Positions 26,141 to 35,379 are shown, counted from the first letter of the stretch. The stretch: DNA of 64,000 nucleotides from Leptothermofonsia sp049200465 (GCF_049200465.1 NZ_CP120836.1:2356001-2420000); one strand, 5' to 3'. Made by a program: numbers and translations. The notes: generated by a model from the sequence alone, not told the origin.

Positions 26141-27202
26141 ATGAGCGACGTTGAAGATCATCTCTTACCGCCAATTGACTTGCCAATTGACTTTGGGATC
26201 ATTCCTCCTGCTCCAGAAGGGTTTCGTTCTGGCTTTGTCGGTATTGTCGGGCGTCCCAATGTTGGCAAGTCAACCCTGATGAACCAATTGGTTGGGCAGA
26301 AAATTGCTATCACTTCCCCTGTTGCCCAAACTACCCGCAACCGGTTGCGGGGGATTTTGACCACTCCAACTGCGCAGATCATTTTTGTAGACACTCCAGG
26401 AATCCACAAGCCCCACCACTCTTTGGGTGAAGTCCTGGTAAAAAACGCTCAGATCGCCATTCGATCAGTAGATGTGCTGCTGTTTGTGGTGGATGGTTCA
26501 ACTGAAGCAGGCGGAGGCGATCGCTACATTGCCGATTTGCTCAAAGAAGCTGAGGTACCAGTGATTCTAGGAATTAATAAGGCGGATCAACAGGAGGCAG
26601 GGGGTAGGAGCCAGGAGTCAGAAGTCAGGGGTCAAAAGTCAGGAGCCAGGAGAAACATCTGTGGCCTGTCACCTGCATCAGAACTCAAAATTTCTTCCCA
26701 TCCACTTGACCAAACCTATCGAACCCTGGCAGAAGAACATCACTGGTCTGTCACCAAGTTTTCTGCACTCACGGGGGAAGGGGTGGAATCGCTACTGCAA
26801 CTCCTGATTCAGCATCTGGAACCCGGTCCCTACTATTACCCGCCCGATCTGGTCACTGACCAGCCTGAACGATTCATTATGGGCGAACTGATTCGAGAAC
26901 AGATTTTGTTGCATACCCGCGAAGAGGTGCCCCACTCCGTGGCGGTTACCATTGACAGGGTTGAGGAGGAACCAACCATCACGCGAATTCTGGCCACAAT
27001 TTATGTGGAGCGAAATTCGCAGAAAGGCATTGTGATTGGCAAGAAGGGATCGATGCTGAAGGAAATTGGCACCGCTGCCCGTCAGCAAATTCAAAAGCTG
27101 GTGATGGGAAACGTATATCTGGAACTATTTGTCAAAGTGCAACCCAAATGGCGGCAGTCTCGCACGCAGTTGGCAGAGCTAGGTTACCGAGTGGAAGAGT
27201 AA
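26141..27202 (+). CDS. era: GTPase Era with repeat-derived insertion
   Basis: Era is an essential GTPase that binds 16S rRNA and assists 30S ribosome assembly. It is 353 residues, about 45 more than usual. GTP motifs are GRPNVGKST (G1), VDTPGIH (G3) and INKAD (G4). The C-terminal KH RNA-binding domain has IGKKGSMLKEIGTAAR. Right after G4 the frame runs through a short-tandem repeat block (about 26596-26672), read as GGRSQESEVRGQKSGARR. This adds a Ser/Arg/Gln-rich loop to the GTPase domain before the G5 region (SALTGEG). All motifs are intact, so the protein probably works. Confidence 0.95.
   Translation: MSDVEDHLLPPIDLPIDFGIIPPAPEGFRSGFVGIVGRPNVGKSTLMNQLVGQKIAITSPVAQTTRNRLRGILTTPTAQIIFVDTPGIHKPHHSLGEVLVKNAQIAIRSVDVLLFVVDGSTEAGGGDRYIADLLKEAEVPVILGINKADQQEAGGRSQESEVRGQKSGARRNICGLSPASELKISSHPLDQTYRTLAEEHHWSVTKFSALTGEGVESLLQLLIQHLEPGPYYYPPDLVTDQPERFIMGELIREQILLHTREEVPHSVAVTIDRVEEEPTITRILATIYVERNSQKGIVIGKKGSMLKEIGTAARQQIQKLVMGNVYLELFVKVQPKWRQSRTQLAELGYRVEE
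26596..26672. repeat. in-frame short-tandem repeat block inside era
   Basis: Degenerate units of CAGGAGTCAGAAGTCAGGGGTCAAAAGTCAGGAGCCAGGAG type, the same class as in the radical SAM gene and in several spacers. The block keeps the reading frame. Confidence 0.8.
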
Positions 27203-27618
27203 CAGGAAAAACTATCCTTAATTTAATTGCGCCCGGTACAGCACAGTGGGAATAGGGATACCATTCTGGCTCCTTCCTACTCCCCATTCCCCAACCCAAT
27301 AGTTGCTGGACTGATGCCATCGTCCACTAACTACTTACTTAGGATCATGGATTTAATAACACCGCATTCTTTGAGTGAACTGACCTCTCCCCCTTCCCCT
27401 CGCCGACTCGGAGAGGGTTGCCAAAGGCGGGGTGAGGTTTTCGGAGTTATTTAACTCTCATTCCTTAGGGATTTGCCGACACCTCTGGCTTTAGGCCAAC
27501 AATATTGGAGGATTGGAGGTGTCGAAGATGGTTTATGATTCTTCTCCGGATTTTGGTCTCCAGGTGATGAAGTTTTTGAGCAGCGCGGAGTGTCTTCTAT
27601 TCCTCCGGAAGCCCCCTT
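27203..27618. other. intergenic region between era and the kinase gene, with a dispersed repeat
   Basis: This 416-bp stretch has no convincing gene. It contains the ~128-bp repeat listed at 27340-27467 and, at 27215-27235, the short TTAATTTAATTGCGCCCGG motif that also flanks the second copy near 55557. The kinase promoter should lie in the last 150 bp. Confidence 0.5.
27340..27467. repeat. ~128-bp dispersed repeat, copy 1
   Basis: The segment from TAGGATCATGGATTTAATAACACC to AACTCTCATTCCTTA is present in inverted orientation at about 55582-55711 with few differences. It contains a hairpin built on CCTCTCCCCCTTCCC...GGTGAGGTTTTC. It is non-coding. Confidence 0.85.
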
Positions 27619-29187
27619 ATGGAGCAGAGACAGCAGCCTAAACTATCTGAACGCCTCCAATCAGCACCTTCTCAACCAGGTCAGCGAGAAATTCTGGCAG
27701 GGACTCTCGTCGGTGGTCGCTATCGAGTGCAACGGCTGCTGGGGCAAGGGGGCTTTGGGCGGTCCTATCTGGCAGTGGATACCCAGCGGTTTGATGAACT
27801 GTGTGTACTCAAGGAATTTGTCTCCACTAACCAGTCTGGGCACACTCTTCAGAAGGCTGTGGATCTCTTTAAGAAAGAGGCGAAAACTCTTTACCAGATT
27901 GAGCATCCTCAGATTCCAAAGTTTTTAGCGGGTTTCACTCAGTCGCAGCGGCTGTTCATTGTGCAGGAGTATATCAATGGCGTGACCTATGCCCAGCTTT
28001 TACGCCAGCGCCAGCAGCGGGGGCAACTGTTTTCGGAGATGGAAGTCATTAAATGGCTGCAAAATCTGTTGCCAGTTTTAGATTATCTGCACAGCCTTAA
28101 CCTGATTCATCGGGACATTTCCCCAGATAATGTGATGTTTTCCCGCGATCGCGGGTTGCCCGTATTAATCGACTTTGGGCTGGTGAAGGACTGCATCACC
28201 TGGTCACCCGATGCCGAAACAACCGAATTTTCCAGGCGAACTTCAATGGTTGGGAAGTTTGGTTACTCCCCTCCAGAGCAACTTCGCATGGGGCGGTGCT
28301 ACCCCTGTAGTGACCTGTATGCGTTGGGTGTGACAGCAATTGTGCTGCTGACGGGCAGAAATCCCAACTCCCTGATTGATGCCGAATCGTTGCAATGGAA
28401 GTGGTCATCTTTTGTCACACTCAAAACTCCCCTCGATCAGGTGCTTGACAACCTGGTAAAACCTCAACCCAAGGAACGTTACCAGACAGCGGGGGAAGTT
28501 TTGGACGCCATGCAGAAGTTATCCATTTCTAACAAAGGTTCCACCCCCCTCTTACCCATCAAAGTCACCCCTGCTATTGTGCCGTTTGAAGGACAGTCAG
28601 CCAAGCAGGTAGTGGGAGCGGCAGGTATTTCATTGCCTTCTTCTCCATCGGGGCAGTTCTCAAACACTTCAGCATTCGTGGAGAAATGCCGCCAGGAACT
28701 AGCTCGTTGTATTGGCCCTATCGCCAATGTTCTGATTGATGAAATCCTGGCTCAGTACCCTTACATTACGCCCACCGGATTTGTAGAAACCCTGACCTCC
28801 CATTTGTCTGACCCAGCGCAGGCGATCGCCTTCAAACGCCGGATCGAGATTCCCCATGAGTTAGTTTTAGACAGCCAGTTACTCTCAATTTCAAACTCGC
28901 AAGGTGATGGTTCTGGAGACCAAACCCTAAAACCGGGAAATCAACCCTCTGCTAATGAAGTCGTCACCCCGTCCCATTTTGCGCTGGATGCCCCATTTAT
29001 TAATTGTTGCCAGCAGGAACTGACTCACTGTATTGGACCAATCGCCAATTTATTGATGAAAAGAGTGCTGACCAACAATCCCCAACTTGATCGTGAGACT
29101 TTTATCGAAGTCCTTGCAACCCAGATTCCCAACCCAAAACAGGCCGCAGAGTTCCGGCAGAGATCAAAGAACTTTGAGCCTGGATGA
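27619..29187 (+). CDS. Hanks-type serine/threonine protein kinase with duplicated C-terminal domain
   Basis: This is a 522-residue eukaryotic-type kinase with no membrane segment. The kinase domain occupies about residues 29-300. It has the glycine loop LLGQGGFGRSYLA, the ATP lysine in CVLKEFV, the catalytic HRDISPDN, DFG in LIDFGLVKD, and PPE in GYSPPEQLRMG. After a Pro/Ser linker come two copies of a ~60-residue helical module, each starting CRQELARCIGPIAN or CCQQELTHCIGPIAN and ending in ...SDPAQAIAFKRR / ...PNPKQAAEFRQR. Such modules recur in cyanobacterial regulators; their role is unknown to me. No partner gene is adjacent. Confidence 0.9.
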   Translation: MEQRQQPKLSERLQSAPSQPGQREILAGTLVGGRYRVQRLLGQGGFGRSYLAVDTQRFDELCVLKEFVSTNQSGHTLQKAVDLFKKEAKTLYQIEHPQIPKFLAGFTQSQRLFIVQEYINGVTYAQLLRQRQQRGQLFSEMEVIKWLQNLLPVLDYLHSLNLIHRDISPDNVMFSRDRGLPVLIDFGLVKDCITWSPDAETTEFSRRTSMVGKFGYSPPEQLRMGRCYPCSDLYALGVTAIVLLTGRNPNSLIDAESLQWKWSSFVTLKTPLDQVLDNLVKPQPKERYQTAGEVLDAMQKLSISNKGSTPLLPIKVTPAIVPFEGQSAKQVVGAAGISLPSSPSGQFSNTSAFVEKCRQELARCIGPIANVLIDEILAQYPYITPTGFVETLTSHLSDPAQAIAFKRRIEIPHELVLDSQLLSISNSQGDGSGDQTLKPGNQPSANEVVTPSHFALDAPFINCCQQELTHCIGPIANLLMKRVLTNNPQLDRETFIEVLATQIPNPKQAAEFRQRSKNFEPG

Positions 29188-29328
29188 AGACAACAGGCAA
29201 TAGGGGGAGGAGGGAGGGGGGATAGTCTCCACTCTATCATTCCCCTACTTTCCCACTCACCCATTCCTTTCCCCTTCTGGCTTCCGACTCCTGCCCCTCT
29301 CTTTCCTCTTTCTTCTTTCCTCTTTCTT

Positions 29329-29814
29329 CTAAGTGCCTACAGATAATTCCTTCTTGACATAGCTCAGAAGCCCTTCACAGGCATCGAGTAGTAAGTCAAT
29401 AACCTGGTTAAAGCCTTCTGGCCCCCCGTAGTAGGGATCGGGAACTTCCTTTAGGCTGTGATGAGTACAAAAATCGCACATCAGGCGGATCTTGTCTTTG
29501 TACTTCCCTTCCGGGTCCAGGTAGCAAATATCGGCAAAATTATCCCGATCCATCGCCAGAATCAAATCAAATGCCTCAAAGTCTGCCCTGGTAAATTGAC
29601 GAGCACTCCCCCGCAGAATAATTCCCCGTTGCCTGGCTGCCGCTGTCATACGGCGATCGGGTGGACTGCCAATGTGATAGCTGGAAGTTCCCGCAGAGTC
29701 GCAAACAACCTGCCCCTCTAGACCTTCCCGCGCAATCAGATAGTTCATGATATTTTCTGCGGAGGGTGAGCGACAGATATTACCAAGGCAGACAAATAGT
29801 AGCTTATAAGGCAT
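29329..29814 (-). CDS. low-molecular-weight protein-tyrosine phosphatase
   Basis: This is a 161-residue phosphatase of the low-molecular-weight family. The P-loop VCLGNICRSPSAE carries the nucleophile Cys9 and Arg15 (C-x5-R). The general-acid aspartate is in EVPDPYYGG. It is the last gene of the minus-strand series murC-murB-ebfC-phosphatase, 16 bp after ebfC. Substrates are unknown; possible roles in polysaccharide export or stress signalling are inferred only from the family. Confidence 0.93.
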   Translation of the reverse strand: MPYKLLFVCLGNICRSPSAENIMNYLIAREGLEGQVVCDSAGTSSYHIGSPPDRRMTAAARQRGIILRGSARQFTRADFEAFDLILAMDRDNFADICYLDPEGKYKDKIRLMCDFCTHHSLKEVPDPYYGGPEGFNQVIDLLLDACEGLLSYVKKELSVGT

Positions 29815-29830
29815 TGCTGAGATGACTACT

Positions 29831-30175
29831 CTACAGTCCTGGCAGGTTCAGTCCGCCAGTCAGTTCTTCCATCTTCTCCCGCATGGTAGCAGTAGACTTG
29901 TTGTAAGCGTCCTTCATAGCGGCAGTAACCAGGTCAGACAAAACATCCGCACCTTCTCCCAGCACATCTGGCGAGATCGTTACCCGTAGGGGTTCCTGGT
30001 TGCCGCTAAGAACAACTTTGACCAGCCCACCACCGGACTCGCCTTCAATTTCCATTTGTTCCAATTCTTCCTGAAGCCGTTTAGCCCCTTCCTGAACCTG
30101 CTGAGCTTTCTTAAAGGCTTCTGTCAGCTCCTTCATTTTGCCCAGACCGAAGCCAAATCCCTGTCCTTGTGACAT
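29831..30175 (-). CDS. YbaB/EbfC family nucleoid-associated protein
   Basis: This is a small (114-residue) DNA-binding protein of the YbaB/EbfC family, which forms tweezer-shaped dimers. The alpha-helical AFKKAQQVQEGAKRLQEELEQMEIEGESGGGLVKVVLSGNQ region (residues ~20-60) and the C-terminal DLVTAAMKDAYNKS helix are typical. It lies between murB and a phosphatase on the same strand. Its leader holds a 26-bp direct repeat. Confidence 0.93.
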   Translation of the reverse strand: MSQGQGFGFGLGKMKELTEAFKKAQQVQEGAKRLQEELEQMEIEGESGGGLVKVVLSGNQEPLRVTISPDVLGEGADVLSDLVTAAMKDAYNKSTATMREKMEELTGGLNLPGL

Positions 30176-30189
30176 AGCGTATACGGATG

Positions 30190-30238
30190 ATGAGTTGGTT
30201 TAAGCAGTCAACTGAATGAGTTGGTTTAAACAGTCAAC
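30190..30238. repeat. 26-bp tandem direct repeat upstream of the EbfC gene
   Basis: TGAGTTGGTTTAAGCAGTCAACTGAA is followed directly by TGAGTTGGTTTAAACAGTCAACT. The pair sits 15 bp upstream of the ebfC start on the minus strand and may lie in its leader. Confidence 0.8.
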
Positions 30239-30312
30239 TTTGTTAATTATGACACTGCTGCTTCCAGCAAGGTCATTTTTCCCAAAATTGAAGAGCTTTT
30301 AACTTCTGTTCT

Positions 30313-31311
30313 TTATGCGACCTGAAAGTCCCCTAAGATCTTGACTTCGGGCTCCAAAAGAAGAGACCATCGCTGCTCTACTGATCGCTGAACGTAGTGG
30401 ATGAGTTGAAAAATATCACTGGCCGTGGCACCACCACAGTTGAGGATGAAATTAGCATGGCGCTCTGCTACCTGAGCACCACCAATTTGATACCCTTTGA
30501 GTCCAGTTTGCTCAATCAACCAGCCCGCTTTATATTCATTTGGGTTGCGGAAGACGCTGCCACAACTGGGAAGATGGTAGGGTTGGGTTGCCCGACGGTG
30601 ATTGAGATGGTTGGTGGTTTCTGCGGTAACAACAGCAGGATCAGCACCGGGTTGGAGTTGAAAAGTGGCCTGGGTCACAAGCCAAGTTTTTCCCTGCAGG
30701 ATAGATGTGCGGTAACGGTACTGCAACTCCTGGGGAGTGAGGTTTTTGATGGTGCCATCGGGTAAAAGGACCTGGGCACTCACTAAATATTCAGCCATGC
30801 AGCCTCCGTGAGCACCGGCATTCATCACAACGGCCCCACCAACAGTCCCCGGAATGCCCACTGACCATTCCAGCCCCTGCCAGCCACGCTCAGCCGCTTG
30901 CCATGCCAGGCGAGGCAGGGGTTCGCCCGCACCAACCGTTACCTGCCCAGTTTCTGGGTCGAAGTGGGATTGACGCAGGCGACGGGTACCAATGACCAGA
31001 CCGGGTAAGCCGCGATCGCTAATCAGCAGGTTAGAACCCGCCCCTAGCATGGTCACCGGCAAACCCTCAGTTTGGGCCCATTCAAAGCTGGCTTGTAGTT
31101 CATCCAAAGTTCGAGGAGCCACATACCACTCGGCGGGCCCACCCACTCGGAAAGATGTCAGAGTTGCCAGGGGCACCAGGGATCGGATCAAACAATCAGT
31201 GCCAGGCAATCGAATCGATTGAACCTCTCGCTGAGTATATTTGAACGGTTCAAGGCTCAACCGGCCTACCCCAGAAACAGATATTTTAGGAGGATCGTAT
31301 GAGAGAGTCAT
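30313..31311 (-). CDS. murB: UDP-N-acetylenolpyruvoylglucosamine reductase
   Basis: MurB reduces UDP-GlcNAc-enolpyruvate to UDP-N-acetylmuramate in peptidoglycan synthesis. It is 332 residues and FAD-dependent. Signature segments are TSFRVGGPAEWY, MLGAGSNLLISD, GIPGTVGGAVVMNAGAHGG, and the catalytic serine in PSCGSVFRNP. It lies 73 bp downstream of murC, which uses its product. Confidence 0.97.
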   Translation of the reverse strand: MTLSYDPPKISVSGVGRLSLEPFKYTQREVQSIRLPGTDCLIRSLVPLATLTSFRVGGPAEWYVAPRTLDELQASFEWAQTEGLPVTMLGAGSNLLISDRGLPGLVIGTRRLRQSHFDPETGQVTVGAGEPLPRLAWQAAERGWQGLEWSVGIPGTVGGAVVMNAGAHGGCMAEYLVSAQVLLPDGTIKNLTPQELQYRYRTSILQGKTWLVTQATFQLQPGADPAVVTAETTNHLNHRRATQPYHLPSCGSVFRNPNEYKAGWLIEQTGLKGYQIGGAQVAERHANFILNCGGATASDIFQLIHYVQRSVEQRWSLLLEPEVKILGDFQVA

Positions 31312-31384
31312 GGTGTCATATTGCTTTGATGCCCCAGACCAAACGCTGCTGGTAGTTCTCTATCATCTCAAGTCGCAAACCGCC

Positions 31385-32935
31385 TCAGGCCTGGTTACAC
31401 AAGCCTTGCGATGCACCCTGTTCAAGGCACTGGTAAAACGCCATTAACTCAGGAATGAGTTGGTTCAGGTTTCCGGCTCCCAAAAAGAGAGCAATATCTC
31501 CCGGCATTAAAATTTCAGTCAGCTCTTGGCTAACGGATTTAAGAGAGGGCTGGTAATAAACCCTGGGATGGTGAGTCGCAAACAAATCGGCAACTTGCTG
31601 GCCATTGACTGTGCCAGGATTAGTTTCGCCTGCACTGTAAATGTCTGTCAGAACAACCACATCGGCATCATCAAATGAAGTGGCAAATTCCGACAGAAAT
31701 GCTTCTGTACGGCTGTAGCGATGAGGCTGGAAGACGGCAACCACTCGCCGCCGCAGTGGATTCCGCCATGCTTTCGCTTGCAGCCGGGCAGCGGCTAGCG
31801 TTGCGCGAATTTCACTGGGGTGGTGGGCGTAGTCGTCTATAAACAGAATGCCATTATACTCCCCCCGATGCTCAAATCGACGGCGGGCCCCTTCAAAGGT
31901 GGCGATCGCGCGGGCGATTGTTGCAAAGTCCAACTTTAAAAGACGGCCAACCGCAACAGCTGCCAGCGCATTACTTAGATTGTGCCGCCCCAGTAAGCGC
32001 ACATCCAGACGACCCAGAATAACCCCACGCTCCCACACTCTGGCTGTAGTTCCATCGGGGCGGTAGGTAATGCAATCAACGGTATAGTCAGCCCCTGAAT
32101 GAATATCCAGGCTATAGGTGATGGCTGGATTCAGCGCATCCCGAACTGTCGGACAGTCGATACAACCAATTAGAGTTTGGCAGCGCTGCGCAAAGGTTTT
32201 GAAGGTATCCACTACCTCATCCAGGTCGTGATAGTGGTCGGGATGGTCCAGCTCAATATTCGTCACCACACCCACTTCAGCCGCCAGTTTTACGAGTGAA
32301 CCATCCGATTCGTCCGCTTCAGCAACCAGGAAATCACCCCAACCCCAACGGGCATTTCCTCCCCAGGCATTCACCTCGCCCCCGACAACAATCGTGGGGT
32401 CTAGCTCTGCTTGAAGCAGTAAATAGCCAATCAGGCTGCTGGTTGTAGTTTTTCCGTGGGTACCTGCAACAGCAATACTTCGATATTCCTGAATTAGCCC
32501 TGCTAAAACATCTGAGCGATGAAAGATTGGGCAACCCAGTTCGCGAGCCGCCTGATACTCAGCATTGGCAGGGTGAATTGCTGTAGAACAAATAACCTGG
32601 GGTAGAGTCGATGTCCAGCCTCCATCACTAAGTAACCGATTCAGCCTTGAAACTTCTGGCTCTGACAAGGGGGGCGCCCCAACTGTGGCAGCCGACAGGA
32701 CCTCGTTGGCAGGACTGGAATCGGGTTTGAAAAACTCTAAATTGCTTGGATCCTGATTCCAGAAAATATGGACGCCCTCTTCCTGTAATCGTTGAGTGAT
32801 ATGACTCAATCGCAGATCTGACCCAGACACAGGTAGCTTACGCTTAGCTAAAACGTAAGCCAGGGCTGACATTCCAATTCCACCAACACCAATAAAGTGG
32901 AACGGTCTGCCGGTGAAATCGACAGAGTTCAGCAT
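31385..32935 (-). CDS. murC: UDP-N-acetylmuramate--L-alanine ligase
   Basis: MurC adds the first residue, L-alanine, to UDP-MurNAc in the cytoplasm. It is 516 residues. It shows the N-terminal GVGGIGMSALAYVLA, the ATP loop VAGTHGKTTTSSLIG, the ELDHPDHY segment, and the C-terminal VFQPHRYSRTEAFLSEF. It heads the minus-strand series murC-murB-ebfC-phosphatase. Confidence 0.97.
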   Translation of the reverse strand: MLNSVDFTGRPFHFIGVGGIGMSALAYVLAKRKLPVSGSDLRLSHITQRLQEEGVHIFWNQDPSNLEFFKPDSSPANEVLSAATVGAPPLSEPEVSRLNRLLSDGGWTSTLPQVICSTAIHPANAEYQAARELGCPIFHRSDVLAGLIQEYRSIAVAGTHGKTTTSSLIGYLLLQAELDPTIVVGGEVNAWGGNARWGWGDFLVAEADESDGSLVKLAAEVGVVTNIELDHPDHYHDLDEVVDTFKTFAQRCQTLIGCIDCPTVRDALNPAITYSLDIHSGADYTVDCITYRPDGTTARVWERGVILGRLDVRLLGRHNLSNALAAVAVGRLLKLDFATIARAIATFEGARRRFEHRGEYNGILFIDDYAHHPSEIRATLAAARLQAKAWRNPLRRRVVAVFQPHRYSRTEAFLSEFATSFDDADVVVLTDIYSAGETNPGTVNGQQVADLFATHHPRVYYQPSLKSVSQELTEILMPGDIALFLGAGNLNQLIPELMAFYQCLEQGASQGLCNQA

Positions 32936-33411
32936 TCTAGCTCCTTACACACCACACCACAGCAATATCTCGCGCTATCATATCAAGGATTACCTTTATG
33001 GGGATACAGGCTTCTAATAATTTGCCCAACCACGCTAAGAGTGCTACTTATGGCAAAGATTTTAGTTTCCGTGAAAGTTATATCACTCCTTTCAACATTT
33101 CTGCTGGATTTCAGTGAATTTGATGGTTCTTTCGCAGTCATTACATCCGAAATTTATTAGACGAATCTAAGGAATCAGTAAGAGGTGGATCAAAAAGAGT
33201 CTTCCATGAATAGTTGAATTCAGACCTTATACTCACATTTCCCGATAGGTAACTGTAGACTACACAAAAGTTTGTTTCTACGAATCTAGACTAGGTTAGA
33301 CTTCACACTTAAGGTTTTCAGATTTGGAAGAACTGAAAAAAGCCTGCAATGAGTCAATCCACCCTTTCAGCCGCAGGGGGTAACTAGGACAGCCACGGGT
33401 GAGAGTTTTTA
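32936..33411. other. divergent intergenic region between murC and nadD
   Basis: This 476-bp, comparatively AT-rich spacer has no credible gene; an 87-codon open frame at its left edge is an antisense shadow. It should hold the murC and nadD promoters. I see no repeat or strong hairpin. Confidence 0.4.
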
Positions 33412-34026
33412 ATGCGGAAGGTTGCGATCTTTGGTGGCACCTTTAACCCCATCCACTGGGGACATCTTTTAGTTGCTGAGACAGCTTTGGATCAGGCGGC
33501 ACTAGATCAGATTATCTGGGTGCCAACGTTCCGTCCTCCCCATAAGCCGCAGGCGTTACCCGCATTTGACCAGCGGCTGGAAATGGTACAGCGCGCGATC
33601 GCCGATCATCCCGCTTTCAGTTTGTCCAGTATTGACATGGAGCAGAAGGGAGTTTCCTACGCGATTGGGACACTTCAGCATTTGCAGGCTCTTTATCCTT
33701 CGACTCAATGGTTTTGGATCCTGGGCAGTGATACCTTTCAGACCCTAACAAAGTGGTACAAAAGCCACCTGTTGATTGAGCAATGTACCTGGCTGGTTGC
33801 CTCTCGATGGAGCGCAGGTCGAACCTCAGCAGAGGCAGAAGAACTCGGAAGAAAGGTTATGGCGCAACTGGGTTCTGCGCTTCGCTGGCAATTACTGCAA
33901 ATGCCCGCGATCAACATCTCATCCAGCCTGATTCGTCAATATCGGCTGGAAGGCCGTTCCATCCGATATTTGGTGCCAGATCCGGTAAGAATTTATATTG
34001 AGGAGCATAAACTGTACGTGAAATAA
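33412..34026 (+). CDS. nadD: nicotinate-nucleotide adenylyltransferase
   Basis: NadD adenylates nicotinate mononucleotide in NAD synthesis. It is 204 residues. The nucleotidyltransferase motif is FGGTFNPIHWGHLL. The second motif is NISSSLIRQYRLEGRSIRYLVPD, followed by VRIYIEEHKLY. A NadM-like activity is possible in principle, but the length and motifs fit NadD. It stands alone, 215 bp before gap2. Confidence 0.93.
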   Translation: MRKVAIFGGTFNPIHWGHLLVAETALDQAALDQIIWVPTFRPPHKPQALPAFDQRLEMVQRAIADHPAFSLSSIDMEQKGVSYAIGTLQHLQALYPSTQWFWILGSDTFQTLTKWYKSHLLIEQCTWLVASRWSAGRTSAEAEELGRKVMAQLGSALRWQLLQMPAINISSSLIRQYRLEGRSIRYLVPDPVRIYIEEHKLYVK

Positions 34027-34241
34027 GTTAAAATACCTAGTCAAAGACTTTAACAGATTGGAAGCCAGGGAAAAACTAAATTCTGCGGCTGGAGTGCAAT
34101 TCCTCGCTGGGGCTGAAACGTTCTCGTAGAGCCGATTTGACTTACCGCGCTCAACAGAGAAGTTATTGCACTGGGATCCACAGAGTCTTATGATTGGTTT
34201 GACTATCGGGTAAGTATTTAGCAGACAGAGGGCAAGACGCA

Positions 34242-35255
34242 GTGATTAGAGTAGCAATTAATGGCTTTGGACGTATTGGACGTAACTTCATGCGTTGCTG
34301 GCTGACTAGAGAAAATAGCCAGTTTCAAGTGGTCGCTATCAATGACACCTCTGACCCCAAAACAAACGCCCATCTATTGAAATACGACTCAATGATTGGC
34401 AAGTTTGAGGGTGATGTCAGCGCTGACGAAAATACGATTACTGTCAACGGTCACACTATCAAGTGTACATCTGATCGTAATCCTGAGAATTTGCCCTGGA
34501 AGGAATGGGAAATTGACCTGGTCATTGAATCAACGGGCGTATTCGTCAGTAAAGAAGGTGCTTCCAAGCATATTACCGCAGGTGCCAAGAAGGTTTTGAT
34601 TACAGCGCCTGGTAAAGGGGATGACGGCACGTTTGTCGTAGGTGTGAACCATCATCAATATGACCATTACAAACACAACATCATTAGCAACGCAAGCTGT
34701 ACAACCAATTGCCTCGCTCCGATCGCCAAAGTGCTACATGAGAACTTCGGTATTATCAAGGGCACAATGACGACAACTCACAGCTATACAGGCGACCAGC
34801 GCTTGTTGGATGCCAGCCATCGTGACCTGCGTCGTGCCCGTGCCGCTGCGATGAACATTGTACCAACCTCAACCGGTGCTGCTAAAGCTGTAGCACTAGT
34901 ACTACCCGAATTGGCAGGTAAGTTGAATGGAATTGCCCTGCGGGTTCCGACTCCCAACGTTTCCATTGTGGATCTGGTAGTTCAGGTCGAAAAAAGCACC
35001 ATTGCCGACCAGGTAAATGAAGTGTTGAAGAATGCTTCAGAGGGTGAAATGAAAGGCATTCTGAAATATTGTGATCTGCCGCTGGTTTCCACAGATCATG
35101 CTGGAACTGACGAGTCTTCCATTGTGGATGCAGCTCTGACTATGGTAATGGGTGGCGATATGGTGAAGGTCGTTGCCTGGTATGACAATGAGTGGGGCTA
35201 CAGCCAACGTGTAGTAGACCTGGCTGAAATCGTTGCGCAAAAGTGGGTTGCTTAG
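34242..35255 (+). CDS. gap2: glyceraldehyde-3-phosphate dehydrogenase, photosynthetic type
   Basis: This enzyme reduces 1,3-bisphosphoglycerate in the Calvin cycle and can work in both directions. It is 337 residues from GTG 34242. The nucleotide-binding start is AINGFGRIGRNFMRCW. The catalytic cysteine is in SNASCTTNCLAP, and the phosphate-site segment is HSYTGDQRLLDASHRDLRRARAAA. The NDTSDPKTNAHLLKYDS stretch matches Gap2-type NAD(P)-using enzymes of cyanobacteria and chloroplasts and not the glycolytic Gap1. A terminator-like hairpin follows ~60 bp after the stop. Confidence 0.95.
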   Translation: MIRVAINGFGRIGRNFMRCWLTRENSQFQVVAINDTSDPKTNAHLLKYDSMIGKFEGDVSADENTITVNGHTIKCTSDRNPENLPWKEWEIDLVIESTGVFVSKEGASKHITAGAKKVLITAPGKGDDGTFVVGVNHHQYDHYKHNIISNASCTTNCLAPIAKVLHENFGIIKGTMTTTHSYTGDQRLLDASHRDLRRARAAAMNIVPTSTGAAKAVALVLPELAGKLNGIALRVPTPNVSIVDLVVQVEKSTIADQVNEVLKNASEGEMKGILKYCDLPLVSTDHAGTDESSIVDAALTMVMGGDMVKVVAWYDNEWGYSQRVVDLAEIVAQKWVA

Positions 35256-35314
35256 TTGGGTTGCTTAGTATAGGCTGACAGAAATGCGCTAACTACTCCG
35301 CAAGTCAGATTGGT

Positions 35315-35379
35315 AAATATGGAGGGCTTCAACATTTAGAAGCCCTCCATATTTTTTTAGAAGCCCTCCATATTTTTTT
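35315..35379 (+). terminator. rho-independent terminator of gap2 with duplicated 3' arm
   Basis: AAATATGGAGGGCTTC (35315-35330) pairs with GAAGCCCTCCATATTT (35339-35354) across an 8-nt loop and is followed by a T run. The 3' arm plus T run is then repeated (AGAAGCCCTCCATATTTTTTT, 35359-35379), so two mutually exclusive hairpins can form. It is well placed to end gap2 transcription. Confidence 0.85.
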
